DNA from: Shewanella oneidensis MR-1
GTDB taxonomy: Bacteria > Pseudomonadota > Gammaproteobacteria > Enterobacterales > Shewanellaceae
Direction: 5' to 3'
DNA length: 64,000 nt
Assembly (NCBI RefSeq): GCF_000146165.2
Contig: NC_004347.2
Span: 3,829,029 to 3,893,028 of the forward strand
The notes beneath the pieces are model-generated. The model was not told the origin of the DNA. It saw only the letters and a list, made by a program, of their open reading frames with translations, and did not search any database. The translations under genes were made by a program, and so were the position numbers. The number at the start of each line of letters is the position of its first letter. Within the stretch, counting starts at the first letter, position 1. Positions 1-8,096 of this stretch are shown here, piece by piece.

Positions 1-1
1 A

Positions 2-268
2 ACCAAAGAACAAACTAAGCTGATTGCCCAAGGGATTGAAAAGGGCATTGCCGAATATAAAAAACTGCAAAAAGCCAAAGCTCGCGAGCGGGATAAACAG
101 AGAAAGCAACAGTTAAGGGCAAAAAACCAACAAGTAAGCGCGGCTGGCGAGATGGATGATGGCGAAGATTTTTCGCTGCCACAGACTCAATTTACTCCTA
201 TTGCTTGGGCTGCCATCGCCCTGTTAGTCCTTAGCTGGCTTGGTTTTGGGGCATATATCTTCCTTTAA
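2..268 (+). CDS. DUF2956-type small membrane protein, 3' end only
   Basis: Open reading frame entering from the left edge and ending at TAA 266-268; the start is outside the window. The visible 88 residues are a highly charged Lys/Arg/Gln-rich segment (KAKARERDKQRK) followed by one hydrophobic C-terminal segment (AWAAIALLVLSWLGFGAYIF), so a tail-anchored inner-membrane topology is likely. The shape and the KEQTKLIAQGIEKGI start match what I recall of the DUF2956 family of Shewanella and Vibrio, whose function is unknown. It converges with the next gene and overlaps its end by 4 bp. Confidence 0.7.
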   Translation, partial: TKEQTKLIAQGIEKGIAEYKKLQKAKARERDKQRKQQLRAKNQQVSAAGEMDDGEDFSLPQTQFTPIAWAAIALLVLSWLGFGAYIFL

Positions 269-633
269 CGAAGGAGATTCGCGCGTATCGTATCAAAGTA
301 GCCAGTCAGCTCCTGTGGTAGAAACTCTTGTGTAATTAGCGCCTTAGTGTCGATATTGCCGGCCCTTAGCTGGACTCGCCCCGTATCGGGCAAAAAGGCC
401 AACTCAAGCCAGTTGGCTCTATCGGGGTAGCCATCGAGTGTTAGGCAAAGCGCGTTATCCCGCTCAATAGCTGACTGACAATCCCAGCATTGGCCGATAA
501 GATCGAGCAGCACTTGCCCGCTTTTCATATCGGTTAATTTTGGCGCGTACACCCAATGGGACATACGCATTTCGTGGGGAATCGTCTCAAGCTTAACGCG
601 GCCCTGTAGGAAAAACTGTTCGGTTGACATCAT
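265..633 (-). CDS. conserved hypothetical protein, 122 aa
   Basis: A 122-residue soluble-looking protein with no signal peptide or membrane segment. I do not recognise the family. It contains a CWDC pair (around residues 49-52) that could bind metal or be redox active, but this is only a motif. Met2 is an equally possible start. It is convergent with the DUF2956-type gene. The sequence is low in repeats and has normal codon use, so I regard it as a real gene rather than a shadow. Confidence 0.6.
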   Translation of the reverse strand: MMSTEQFFLQGRVKLETIPHEMRMSHWVYAPKLTDMKSGQVLLDLIGQCWDCQSAIERDNALCLTLDGYPDRANWLELAFLPDTGRVQLRAGNIDTKALITQEFLPQELTGYFDTIRANLLR

Positions 634-685
634 CGGATCAGCAGAGTAGTTATCGTGTATGAATAAAAATGACTCGGTAATGGCC

Positions 686-725
686 TGATTAACTCTCTGG
701 ATTACTGATTAACCCTCTGGTTTAT
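686..725. repeat. imperfect 20-bp tandem repeat
   Basis: Two adjacent copies of a 20-bp unit beginning TGATTAAC(T/C)CTCTGG (686-705 and 706-725), differing at a few positions, in the short gap downstream of the oxidoreductase gene. Probably a slippage duplication; no function is evident. Confidence 0.6.
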
Positions 726-732
726 AAGAAGA

Positions 733-2202
733 TTAACTCATTAAGCCTTCTAATTTATTCGCGAGCCGCTTGGCTAAGCCTTTTTGCCAAGCCGCACTCT
801 TTGGACGGCTGTAAAGCCTATCTTCCCATGCAAAAATCTTGTTCATGCCATGATAAGCGAGCCACGGCAAAGGTTCAGGTTCCCAAGGCGTTAATACTTG
901 CTGAATGGGGGCATTAAAAGCCCAAGGCATAGTGGTAAGCGGCGTATCACGCGCTAAGATCAAGTCCACCAACGTGCGGGCAAAAAGATTGGCAGCCCCA
1001 ACACCTTCGCCGCCGTAACCTCCAATAAGCCCCAATCCTACATTTTTATCGTAAATAGCGTGGGGCGCAAACTGCCGTGCTAAGGCTAAGGTACCGCCCC
1101 AACCATGAGTAATTTGCACATCCGCCAATTGCGGAAATAACGCCAACAATAGCTGATAGCGAAAACCAAATTCACCTTTTAACGCCGATTGAGGATCGCT
1201 AGCGGGAGATTGGGCATTAAAGCACTCTCGATTAAATCCAAATTCAGTCCGCACTTTAGCACCAAATCCATAGCCGCCACGGGCGCCAAATATCAAGCGG
1301 TTATCAGGACTTCGCTGACCATAGGTAACGATGCGGCTAGCATCACTAAAGGTCGCGCGATTAGCTAAACCAATGTCCTGCCACATTTCGTCCGTTAACG
1401 GCTCAGTGGCGATCAGTAAACTCTGAACAGGCAAGGTGAATCGACCCAACTCACCCAATTGGCGAAGATAGCCTTCAACGGCGGGCACGACAATTGCGGC
1501 GCGCGCACTTCCCTTTGGGGTATGTAATCGGGTTTGTGCCGCCCCCCAGTGCTCGATATGTGTCACTGGAGTCTGCTCAAATATCTTAACCCCTAAGTTT
1601 TGTACTACATCCGCGAGGCCACAGACTAACTTTGCAGGGTGGATCCGCGCACAATGGGGGGTATAAAGTGCCGCTTGGCCGTGGGCCATGGAGACTTGTT
1701 TATCGAGTTCGGTTTTATCTAGCCAGCGAATATCCGCTTCGCCAAAACCTTGCCTACGCCACTGCGCTAATTCGGCTTGGATATTGGCTAATTGCTCAGG
1801 ATAACGCGCGGCCACCCGTAAATTGCCGCCATGGTGTAAATCACAGTCGATATGATGCTTGGCGCAAACCGCGGCAACTTCAGCAATGATTTGTTGGATC
1901 AAGGCTTTTGCCATTAAGCGCGACTCACCTTGAAGCTGATTAAGATAGGCCACATCCCCACTAAAGCTGCCCATCAACCAACCGCCATTTCGCCCAGAAG
2001 CGCCTTGGCCAATGGTATCAGCCTCAAGAATCGCCACAGATAAATTGGGCTGGTATTGCTTAAGATAATAGGCTGTCCATAGCCCTGAATAGCCTGCGCC
2101 AATAATGGCGATGTCGGCGGCAATATCATGCTGCAACGCAGGCAAAATGGTCCTTTGAGTTAACTTAGCTTCAGTATCAAACCAAAATCCGCGCTCTTTC
2201 AC
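733..2202 (-). CDS. FAD-dependent oxidoreductase, DAO / PuuB-like family
   Basis: A 489-residue amino-acid-oxidase-type flavoprotein. The N-terminal Rossmann motif IAIIGAGYSGLWTAYYL (about residues 31-47) binds the ADP part of FAD, followed by the acidic residue in LEADTIGQGASGRNGGW, a typical DAO/PuuB signature. The C-terminal GGYGGEGVGAANLFAR is the second FAD-contact motif. The closest families are gamma-glutamylputrescine oxidase (PuuB/OrdL) and other amine oxidases; the substrate cannot be told from sequence, and no putrescine-pathway partners are nearby. Its start overlaps the stop of the upstream winged-helix gene by 4 bp, so the two are translationally coupled and that protein may regulate or assist it. 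Confidence 0.85.
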   Translation of the reverse strand: MKERGFWFDTEAKLTQRTILPALQHDIAADIAIIGAGYSGLWTAYYLKQYQPNLSVAILEADTIGQGASGRNGGWLMGSFSGDVAYLNQLQGESRLMAKALIQQIIAEVAAVCAKHHIDCDLHHGGNLRVAARYPEQLANIQAELAQWRRQGFGEADIRWLDKTELDKQVSMAHGQAALYTPHCARIHPAKLVCGLADVVQNLGVKIFEQTPVTHIEHWGAAQTRLHTPKGSARAAIVVPAVEGYLRQLGELGRFTLPVQSLLIATEPLTDEMWQDIGLANRATFSDASRIVTYGQRSPDNRLIFGARGGYGFGAKVRTEFGFNRECFNAQSPASDPQSALKGEFGFRYQLLLALFPQLADVQITHGWGGTLALARQFAPHAIYDKNVGLGLIGGYGGEGVGAANLFARTLVDLILARDTPLTTMPWAFNAPIQQVLTPWEPEPLPWLAYHGMNKIFAWEDRLYSRPKSAAWQKGLAKRLANKLEGLMS

Positions 2203-2552
2203 GCCACTGATTCACTTAATGCCACGGTTTCACTTAATGGAGCAACGCCGATAATTGAGGCAATTTCCTCGAAATGAGTATCGACCCAAGCACTGCTGAT
2301 CGGCCCCCAGGTCAAAATGCGATAATAACCGGTATTATTTCGGCTACCATCTTGGATAAACTCGACACGGATGCCTATGTCTTCAAAAGCGGCGATAGAG
2401 TCCTGTAATGTTCGCCGCGGCATTCCAGTCAACTTATTGAGTGATAACAGGTTATGCCTATCATCATCCATTAAATGCGCTAAATATAGCTTACGTAAAA
2501 ATGCCTTATGTTGTTTCGATATAGACTGAGTAGTAGCAGGTTCAAGGGGCAT
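2199..2552 (-). CDS. winged-helix DNA-binding protein, 117 aa
   Basis: A small protein with a predicted helix-turn-helix around residues 33-60 (LLSLNKLTGMPRRTLQDSIA) followed by a short winged segment containing IRVEFIQDGSRNNTGYYRI. That arrangement is typical of winged-helix transcription factors, but I do not recognise a named family. It overlaps the downstream FAD oxidoreductase gene by 4 bp (ATGA-type coupling), which suggests one operon. Directly upstream lies a perfect 26-bp tandem duplication that probably sits in the promoter. Likely a local regulator; target unknown. Confidence 0.65.
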   Translation of the reverse strand: MPLEPATTQSISKQHKAFLRKLYLAHLMDDDRHNLLSLNKLTGMPRRTLQDSIAAFEDIGIRVEFIQDGSRNNTGYYRILTWGPISSAWVDTHFEEIASIIGVAPLSETVALSESVA

Positions 2553-2578
2553 AAAGAATCAATCCAAATATTGACCAA

Positions 2579-2637
2579 GTGAATATAAAACTACTGGATA
2601 TACAGTGAATATAAAACTACTGGATATACAGTGAATA
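2579..2637. repeat. 26-bp tandem duplication (2 copies plus 7 bp)
   Basis: The unit starting GTGAATATAAAACTACTGG occurs at 2579-2604 and again, identically, at 2605-2630, followed by the first 7 bases of a third copy. It lies 27 bp upstream of the winged-helix gene start, where a promoter or operator is expected. The perfect identity suggests a recent event. Confidence 0.9.
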
Positions 2638-2673
2638 AGAAATAGCCGTTACTCAAATTCCCTAGACTGCTGG

Positions 2674-3123
2674 TTACTTAACAACCAATACCGGACACTT
2701 AGCTAATCTGACAATATCTTGGCTCACATGGTGCTTTAAAAAATCCACTAAACCACTACTGCCATGACTTGCGATCACTACCATACCGACATCGGCTGAT
2801 TCGGCTAAAATCTCTTCACTTGCATCGCCATGGCGGACGATGCATTTAACCTTTAGTCCTGCAGCTAAGCCCTGCTGCATTTGCTGCTGTAAACTCTGCA
2901 TTTTTGCCTCGACAAACTCGGCCAGCTGTTGCTCGATCGTCGCCGGAGTGTCGACCGCTACACCATAACAATGGGCACTTCTTGCGGAGCTCACCACATG
3001 CAGTAAGCGGATATCTACATGATAAAGATTAGCCATTTCAACGGCGTAATTTAACGCGTGGGCGGCTGTTGCCGAAAAGTCTGTAGGGCATAACACTTCT
3101 TGAGTACGCATCATCATATCCAT
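2674..3123 (-). CDS. universal stress protein, UspA family
   Basis: A 149-residue single UspA domain. It starts with the typical beta-strand VLCPTDFSATAAHALNYAVE and ends VVIASHGSSGLVDFLKHH...CPVLVVK. ATP-binding Usps carry G-2X-G-9X-G(S/T) at this place; here the glycine expected after nine residues is missing, so it looks like the non-ATP-binding UspA class. Second of two usp genes on this strand downstream of a STAS-domain gene. The start could be any of the Met residues at 1, 3, 4 or 5. Role in stress physiology is inferred from the family. Confidence 0.85.
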   Translation of the reverse strand: MDMMMRTQEVLCPTDFSATAAHALNYAVEMANLYHVDIRLLHVVSSARSAHCYGVAVDTPATIEQQLAEFVEAKMQSLQQQMQQGLAAGLKVKCIVRHGDASEEILAESADVGMVVIASHGSSGLVDFLKHHVSQDIVRLAKCPVLVVK

Positions 3124-3246
3124 CGCTTAGGTTGAATAGCCCAACACAAGGGCGCATCTTTCTCTTTTTAGTGTGTATTTTATAACAGTAAAACAGGCTA
3201 GACCGCTATGGCTTTAAATTAATTATGCTTTAGCAATCAAAAACAA

Positions 3247-3264
3247 AGGGCGCCTTAGCGCCCT
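3247..3264 (-). terminator. hairpin terminator after the first usp gene
   Basis: Stem AGGGCGC / GCGCCCT with a CTTA loop; on the minus strand the stem is followed by TTTGTTT. It lies 20 bp after the stop of the 3284-3715 usp gene, so the two usp genes are probably partly separate transcripts. Confidence 0.75.
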
Positions 3265-3283
3265 GTTATCTATCAAGTAAAGA

Positions 3284-3715
3284 CTATTTCACTACCAATA
3301 CTGGGCAAACAGCACCATTGGCGACATCTTCAGCAACATTAGTGTGTAAAAAGTGCGAAATACCAGTCCGACCATGACTGGCAATCACCACCATGCCGAC
3401 ATCCTTACTATTCGCCTCTTCTAAAATCTGCTCGACAGGATCGCCACGGCGGATAAGCGTGGTAATTGGCAACTCAGTCTTAAGTCCCTCGAGTAACGCC
3501 TGCATCTTAATTGCCGCCGCTTCCTCCATACTCTTGGCTAACTCCTCAGGAGTGATCGCTAAAATCATAAAGTTTTGATCACCTATGGGTTGATCAACAA
3601 CGTGCAAAATCTTTAACCCTACATGGTATAGATTTGCCATTTCAATAGCATAGCGTAGCGCATGGGCCGCAGTTTCCGAAAAATCGGTGGGCCAGAGTAT
3701 TTGACCTGAACGCAT
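3284..3715 (-). CDS. universal stress protein, UspA family
   Basis: A 143-residue single UspA domain: ILWPTDFSETAAHALRYAIE at the N-terminus and VVIASHGRTGISHFLHTN...CPVLVVK at the C-terminus. As in its neighbour, the last glycine of the ATP-binding signature is replaced (Asn in HTNVAED). It is a clear paralogue of the 2674-3123 protein. The upstream GGAGAACAAATT gives a good ribosome binding site. The gene follows the STAS-domain gene by 19 bp, so those two are probably one operon. Confidence 0.87.
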   Translation of the reverse strand: MRSGQILWPTDFSETAAHALRYAIEMANLYHVGLKILHVVDQPIGDQNFMILAITPEELAKSMEEAAAIKMQALLEGLKTELPITTLIRRGDPVEQILEEANSKDVGMVVIASHGRTGISHFLHTNVAEDVANGAVCPVLVVK

Positions 3716-3734
3716 AATTTGTTCTCCTTAATGG

Positions 3735-4133
3735 CTAGTCATCGTGCAACTCTTCTTTTAACCAAGTAATAGCATCCAGTTTGTCGACAAAAAACTTAAC
3801 CTTGGCTGGCGTTAACCCATTTGCCAGTTTTGCCATCACTTCCTGAAACGTTGTTTTTCCCACAACGGCAATCCGCTCAAAGTGGCGAATATGCTTAACC
3901 CCGAGTTTTAGATCATCCCAAGCAGCTTGAAGTTCCCAACCATCAAGTTCAGTGACATCGACTAAGGCATAAATATCAGGATCTTTCACCCCTGCGAGCG
4001 CAGCCTCGAGAACGGGCACCATCACCTCATAATCTTGATGAGTTAAGGTGCCAATGGCTTTAAAAGCGACAAAAAAGTCATCGTCACCATAACGCTCTAT
4101 CCCAACTGAAATTCCGTGCTTTAACAAAGTCAT
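3735..4133 (-). CDS. SpoIIAA-like STAS/SEC14-domain protein
   Basis: A 132-residue soluble protein of the SpoIIAA-like type (the family I know as PF11964). Features are ISVGIERYGDDDFFVAFKAIGTLTHQDYE at the start (quoted in part here as the beta-hairpin region), the central ALVDVTELDGWELQAAWDD, and a C-terminal DKLDAITWL. These proteins are common in stress or envelope contexts and have no proven enzyme activity. It heads a group with two UspA genes on the same strand, which supports a stress-related role. Confidence 0.75.
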   Translation of the reverse strand: MTLLKHGISVGIERYGDDDFFVAFKAIGTLTHQDYEVMVPVLEAALAGVKDPDIYALVDVTELDGWELQAAWDDLKLGVKHIRHFERIAVVGKTTFQEVMAKLANGLTPAKVKFFVDKLDAITWLKEELHDD

Positions 4134-4251
4134 ACTTACTCCTTGTCTAACAAGTATCCAGCTCTCAGTGTAAGATTAAAGCCTATGACAGGCCGTGATC
4201 TTGCTCATAAATGCACCAGAATGCTTGCACAAAATCACGCAAGTCGCTAGG

Positions 4252-4277
4252 ATAAACCGACTAATCAGTCGGTTTAT
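4252..4277. promoter_or_regulatory. 26-bp perfect palindrome, probable TetR-family operator
   Basis: Perfect inverted repeat with 11-bp arms (ATAAACCGACT / AGTCGGTTTAT) around AATC. It lies about 55 bp upstream of the aldehyde dehydrogenase start. The sequence style (ACCGACT-N4-AGTCGGT) is typical of TetR-family operators, and a TetR gene is the second gene of this same operon, so autoregulation is the simplest reading. Confidence 0.8.
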
Positions 4278-4332
4278 GTTTTTTTGAACAACAAACGACT
4301 TTCTTTTTAAAACTTGTACCCGAGGTATCGCG

Positions 4333-5757
4333 ATGAACATGGCAACAGACCCAACACAAATCTCGCCGTTAACCGAGTTACTCCAACGTCAGCGTGCAAG
4401 TTACTTAGCCGCGCCCAATCCTGATTACGCAATTCGCAAAGAACGCTTAACGCGCCTAAAGACTGCTTTGCTCAACTATCAGCAACCGCTAGTAGAGGCG
4501 CTGTCTCAAGACTATGGCCATAGATCGACAGACGACAGTCTGATTTCAGACATTATGCCAGTGGTCAACAACATCAATTACAGCTTGAAAAACCTCAAAA
4601 AATGGCTGAAACCGAGTCGCCGTCATGCGGGCATTTTGCTCGCCCCAGCCCAAGTCAAAGTGCATTATCAGCCTCTGGGCGTTATTGGTATTATCGTCCC
4701 TTGGAACTTCCCCGTGATGTTATCTATTGGCCCCTTAGTCACAGCCATAGCTGCGGGCAACCACGCCATGCTCAAACTCTCGGAATTTACCCCAGCGACC
4801 AACAAGGTCATCAAACAACTGCTGACCGAAGTGTTTGATGAATCCCATGTCGCCATTGTTGAAGGTGAAGCCGATGTCGCCGCGCAGTTTTCAGCCCTGC
4901 CCTTCGATCATCTTTTGTTTACTGGCTCCACCACGGTTGGCCGCCACGTGATGCGCGCTGCGGCGAATAATCTCACTCCAGTTACCCTTGAACTCGGTGG
5001 TAAATCTCCGGTGATTATCGCCCCCGATATGCCACTAGAGATAGCGGTAGAACGAATGATTTATGGTAAGTGTTTGAATGCAGGACAAATATGCGTAGCC
5101 CCAGACTATGTGCTTTGCCCTAACGCTAAGGTGAATGATTTTATTCAAGCCTATCAAGCAAAATTTCTGGCCATGTATGGCGAGGTTGCCAAGAATAAGG
5201 ACTACGGCAGCATTATAAATGCTCGCCAATTTGATCGATTAATGGCTGTGCTTGAGGATGCCAAAACCAAAGGCGCCAAGATTATTTCAGCCTCAAATGA
5301 AGCGATAGACAGCCTGAATCGTAAAATCCCCACTCAGCTGATTACCCACACAACTGAAGATATGCAATTGATGCAAGAAGAGATCTTCGGGCCGCTATTA
5401 CCGATTATCGGTTACGACACCTTAGATGAGGCGATTCGCTACATCAATCTTCGCGCCAGACCCTTAGCGCTCTACGTGATGAGTTTTGATGAGGCAAACC
5501 AACAAAAAATCCTCCAGCAAACTCACTCTGGCGGCGTTTGTATCAATGAAACAGTATTCCATGTTGCCGCCGACGATGCGCCCTTTGGCGGCATAGGCCC
5601 ATCTGGTATGGGGCATTACCATGGCAAAGAAGGATTCCTGACCTTTAGCCACGCTAAAACCGTACTGAGCCGCGGCCGCTTCAATACGGGTAAGTTTGTC
5701 CATCCTCCCTATGGCACCTTTATTCAACGCATGTTGATGAAGCTATTTTTACGCTAA
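4333..5757 (+). CDS. calB: coniferyl-aldehyde-type aldehyde dehydrogenase
   Basis: A 474-residue NAD(P)-dependent aldehyde dehydrogenase oxidising an aldehyde to the acid. Visible landmarks are the cofactor segment IIVPWNFPVMLSIGP, the catalytic-Glu motif VTLELGGKSPVII and the catalytic-Cys motif NAGQICVAPDYVLCP, then EEIFGPLLPI. The length and the C-terminal FGGIGPSGMGHYHGKEGF resemble class 3/coniferyl aldehyde dehydrogenases, a name often used for short Shewanella and Pseudomonas members; the physiological aldehyde is unknown. Met3 is an alternative start. A palindromic operator precedes it and a TetR gene follows 22 bp downstream, so the two are probably co-transcribed and self-regulated. 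Confidence 0.85.
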   Translation: MNMATDPTQISPLTELLQRQRASYLAAPNPDYAIRKERLTRLKTALLNYQQPLVEALSQDYGHRSTDDSLISDIMPVVNNINYSLKNLKKWLKPSRRHAGILLAPAQVKVHYQPLGVIGIIVPWNFPVMLSIGPLVTAIAAGNHAMLKLSEFTPATNKVIKQLLTEVFDESHVAIVEGEADVAAQFSALPFDHLLFTGSTTVGRHVMRAAANNLTPVTLELGGKSPVIIAPDMPLEIAVERMIYGKCLNAGQICVAPDYVLCPNAKVNDFIQAYQAKFLAMYGEVAKNKDYGSIINARQFDRLMAVLEDAKTKGAKIISASNEAIDSLNRKIPTQLITHTTEDMQLMQEEIFGPLLPIIGYDTLDEAIRYINLRARPLALYVMSFDEANQQKILQQTHSGGVCINETVFHVAADDAPFGGIGPSGMGHYHGKEGFLTFSHAKTVLSRGRFNTGKFVHPPYGTFIQRMLMKLFLR

Positions 5758-5779
5758 TACGGCCTAATAAGGAGGGTTC

Positions 5780-6388
5780 ATGACAACACAGTTATCACCG
5801 AATGTTGAACATAAACCGATGACAGATAAACGTCAGGCGATACTCGATACCGCATTATCGTTATTTGTCAGCCAAGGCTTTCATGGCACCTCGACCGCTT
5901 CGATTGCCAAGCAAGCTGGCGTAGCGACAGGCACACTGTTTCATCATTTTGCAACCAAAGAAGTGTTGATGGAAAGCCTGTTTCTCACGATTAAACAAGA
6001 GTTTGCCAATGCGTTATTGCTAAATATCAAAGAAGGGAGCGATCTTAAAGAGCATGCCGAACAGCTCTGGCAGAGCGCGATTGATTGGTCGATTGATAAT
6101 CCAATCAAACAATTGTTTTTTCAGCAATATTCAATGTCACCTATGATTGCAGCTTCTATCCGCGAGCAAGCGATGAATAGCATCTTAGGATTTATTGCCC
6201 AATTGATACAAAAAGGGCAGCTAATGGGATTAATTTCCCACTATCCGATTGAATTAATGCTTGAAAATTGCCACGGACAATACTTGGCAGCCACTCGATA
6301 CTTTATTGATAATCCTGAGTTGGGCAAAGATAAACATCACCGCGATGCTAGCTTTGCGCTGTTTTGGAAGGCATTACGGGCCGACTAA
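5780..6388 (+). CDS. TetR/AcrR-family transcriptional regulator
   Basis: A 202-residue repressor-type protein. The N-terminal helix-turn-helix is complete (about residues 18-62: ILDTALSLFVSQGFHGTS, then IAKQAGVATGTLFHHF). The C-terminal ligand domain is variable, as expected. A strong ribosome binding site (AAGGAGGG) precedes the ATG. It follows the aldehyde dehydrogenase gene by 22 bp, and the palindrome at 4252-4277 is its likely binding site. The inducer may be an aldehyde or aromatic substrate of the dehydrogenase; this is inference. Confidence 0.88.
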   Translation: MTTQLSPNVEHKPMTDKRQAILDTALSLFVSQGFHGTSTASIAKQAGVATGTLFHHFATKEVLMESLFLTIKQEFANALLLNIKEGSDLKEHAEQLWQSAIDWSIDNPIKQLFFQQYSMSPMIAASIREQAMNSILGFIAQLIQKGQLMGLISHYPIELMLENCHGQYLAATRYFIDNPELGKDKHHRDASFALFWKALRAD

Positions 6389-6398
6389 ACCTAAAAAC

Positions 6399-6430
6399 AA
6401 CCGAGCCAGACTTGTATCTGGCTCGGTTTT
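6399..6430. terminator. rho-independent terminator
   Basis: Perfect 12-bp stem (AACCGAGCCAGA / TCTGGCTCGGTT) with a 6-nt loop followed by TT. It lies 10 bp after the TetR stop and 47 bp from the convergent csgG stop, so it may serve both directions. Confidence 0.85.
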
Positions 6431-6476
6431 GGTAATGTTTAACTGAATGAACAGATATTTAATAAGATTGGTATAA

Positions 6477-7283
6477 TCAGCTTTGGCTTAATTCAGGTTG
6501 TTTTTCTATAGGTTGAGACAACTGCGAAGCGCTCCAATAGCCTTGCTTGATGCCCTTTTCGATAAGCTCAGCGACCGCTAACTCAATAGCTTGAAGTACA
6601 CAAAACTGCACCGGCTCATTGGTGGTAAAACCCACTTCGGCTTCAGCCAAACGGTTCAAACTGGTATAGCGGAACAAGCCCGCACGCATTTCTTGAGACA
6701 AGACTCTTTTACTGGTAGAAACCGACATCATCACTTTGCCCGAGTGCACGTCGACAGCACGCAGATAAATCGTGACTAAATCCTCACGGTACATTTCTGA
6801 CGCGCCAATGCCATAGTATTCCACCCCAGTACCACCGGTACTGGTATTGGTCTCATAGCTGATAATCCCACCTTCTAGCAGCAATCTCGCCGTCGATAAC
6901 ACCGGAATATCTTCGCCCTTAGTGCCGTTTTGCTTATTACTGATTTTGCGCTCAGTTAGCAAGTTTTGCAGGCCTTCACGCTCCACAGGCGTAAACCATT
7001 TAGAGTCAATCAAGGTCTGCATCAACATTGACGTAGCCCCTTGAGTGACCGCAGTGGAGAATGAACTCACGTTAGCCTGGGGCTTATATTGCCCTGTTTG
7101 GTCTCGGAATGAATATACCGCAACTGGGATCGGAAATTTTGGCCCGGGCTGATTTTGCAACCCCTTCATCACTTCGCTCATCGGATTAACCTGTGCCGAA
7201 GTAATATTGAGATCAGGCTTTGGGATCAGGCTGCAAGCAGACATACCAAGCAGCATCAAGGCGATAAAAACAAAACGTAGCAT
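6477..7283 (-). CDS. csgG: CsgG, curli outer-membrane secretion lipoprotein
   Basis: A 268-residue protein (E. coli CsgG is 277). The lipobox LLGMSACS places the lipidated Cys at residue 17. The CsgG core is recognisable: FPIPVAVYSFRDQTGQYKPQ, QGATSMLMQTLIDSKWF, VEREGLQNLLTERKI, the transmembrane-hairpin region GGTGVEYYGIGASEMYREDLVTIYLRAV (quoted in parts), and VLSQEMRAGLFRY. CsgG forms the nonameric outer-membrane channel for curli subunits. It is last in a csgE-csgF-csgG operon; its ATG overlaps the csgF stop (TAATG). Confidence 0.95.
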   Translation of the reverse strand: MLRFVFIALMLLGMSACSLIPKPDLNITSAQVNPMSEVMKGLQNQPGPKFPIPVAVYSFRDQTGQYKPQANVSSFSTAVTQGATSMLMQTLIDSKWFTPVEREGLQNLLTERKISNKQNGTKGEDIPVLSTARLLLEGGIISYETNTSTGGTGVEYYGIGASEMYREDLVTIYLRAVDVHSGKVMMSVSTSKRVLSQEMRAGLFRYTSLNRLAEAEVGFTTNEPVQFCVLQAIELAVAELIEKGIKQGYWSASQLSQPIEKQPELSQS

Positions 7284-7678
7284 TAGTTTCCGCCTCCAAA
7301 GGTTGGCATTTCAATCACAGTGACTTCACCGGTCTCGTTGTTAGTGATAGTCAATATCACCCCAGTGCCAGTGGAAGCCACTTCAATCCGAAAATCCCCC
7401 GTGTCATACACACCATCAGTAATCTCACCATCGGCCACACCACGGGTAATGGAGTTGATAATGTTACGCTCTAAGGATTCTTTAAAGCGGGTAACAAAGT
7501 CTTTTTCGGTCGAGGTGGCTTGATTATCGTTTTGCGCCTGCGCTTTATTGAGCAGGAAAGTACCATTGAGCGGATTACCACCAAAGCTGGGATTGACTGG
7601 CGTATAGATTAATTCGGTAGCTTGGCTGGTATGCGCTATGCAAAGCATAGCTAGCGTAAGTAACGTCCTGTAAGTCAT
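7283..7678 (-). CDS. csgF: CsgF, curli assembly factor
   Basis: 131 residues from the ATG at 7678 (E. coli CsgF is 138). I prefer this start to one 54 bp upstream because MTYRTLLTLAMLCIAHTSQA then forms a clean signal peptide ending at residue 20, and an AGGATA ribosome site precedes it. The mature N-terminus TELIYTPVNPSFGGNP matches the conserved CsgF segment that inserts into the CsgG channel. CsgF couples secretion to nucleation at the cell surface. It starts 10 bp after the csgE stop and its TAA overlaps the csgG ATG. Confidence 0.93.
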   Translation of the reverse strand: MTYRTLLTLAMLCIAHTSQATELIYTPVNPSFGGNPLNGTFLLNKAQAQNDNQATSTEKDFVTRFKESLERNIINSITRGVADGEITDGVYDTGDFRIEVASTGTGVILTITNNETGEVTVIEMPTFGGGN

Positions 7679-7688
7679 TATTATTATC

Positions 7689-8096
7689 CTATAAGTCGTC
7701 CGATGTTCCTGAAAAATCACCCGTAATCGCATTCGCTCTGATCAGAGCTAAGTAATCAATCGTCAACAAAATGGCCTGCTCTGCGCTCTCCTTAACCGGA
7801 TTGGCTCGGCGACCAAAATGCGTGCTATAGATGCGGGTACCATTCACCTCTAAGGTTAAAACGGTTCCGGCCTGCGGGAACACAGTTTCATACAAGGTCA
7901 CATTAACGCCTTGAGTAAACGGCAGTTCTCGCCAATAACTCGCATAGTAAAAACCAAAATCCTTACCAAAGCGGGTTAAGGTTCTGTCTATCACCAGTCC
8001 ACTGATTTCAATGTCATCATTGGCTAACGCACTAGGAGCGCTCACAAACAGGAACGAGCATAAAATCCACAACAACCGCGGCGTTAACGATTTCAC
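7689..8096 (-). CDS. csgE: CsgE, curli periplasmic adaptor
   Basis: 135 residues with a signal peptide ending around SALAN (residues 1-26). The mature sequence IEISGLVIDRTLTRFGKDFGFYYASYW is the conserved CsgE core (quoted from residue 29 on as ISGLVIDRTLTRFGKDF). CsgE caps the periplasmic side of the CsgG pore and selects substrates. First gene of csgEFG. The subunit genes csgA and csgB and the regulator csgD are not in the window. Confidence 0.93.
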   Translation of the reverse strand: MKSLTPRLLWILCSFLFVSAPSALANDDIEISGLVIDRTLTRFGKDFGFYYASYWRELPFTQGVNVTLYETVFPQAGTVLTLEVNGTRIYSTHFGRRANPVKESAEQAILLTIDYLALIRANAITGDFSGTSDDL

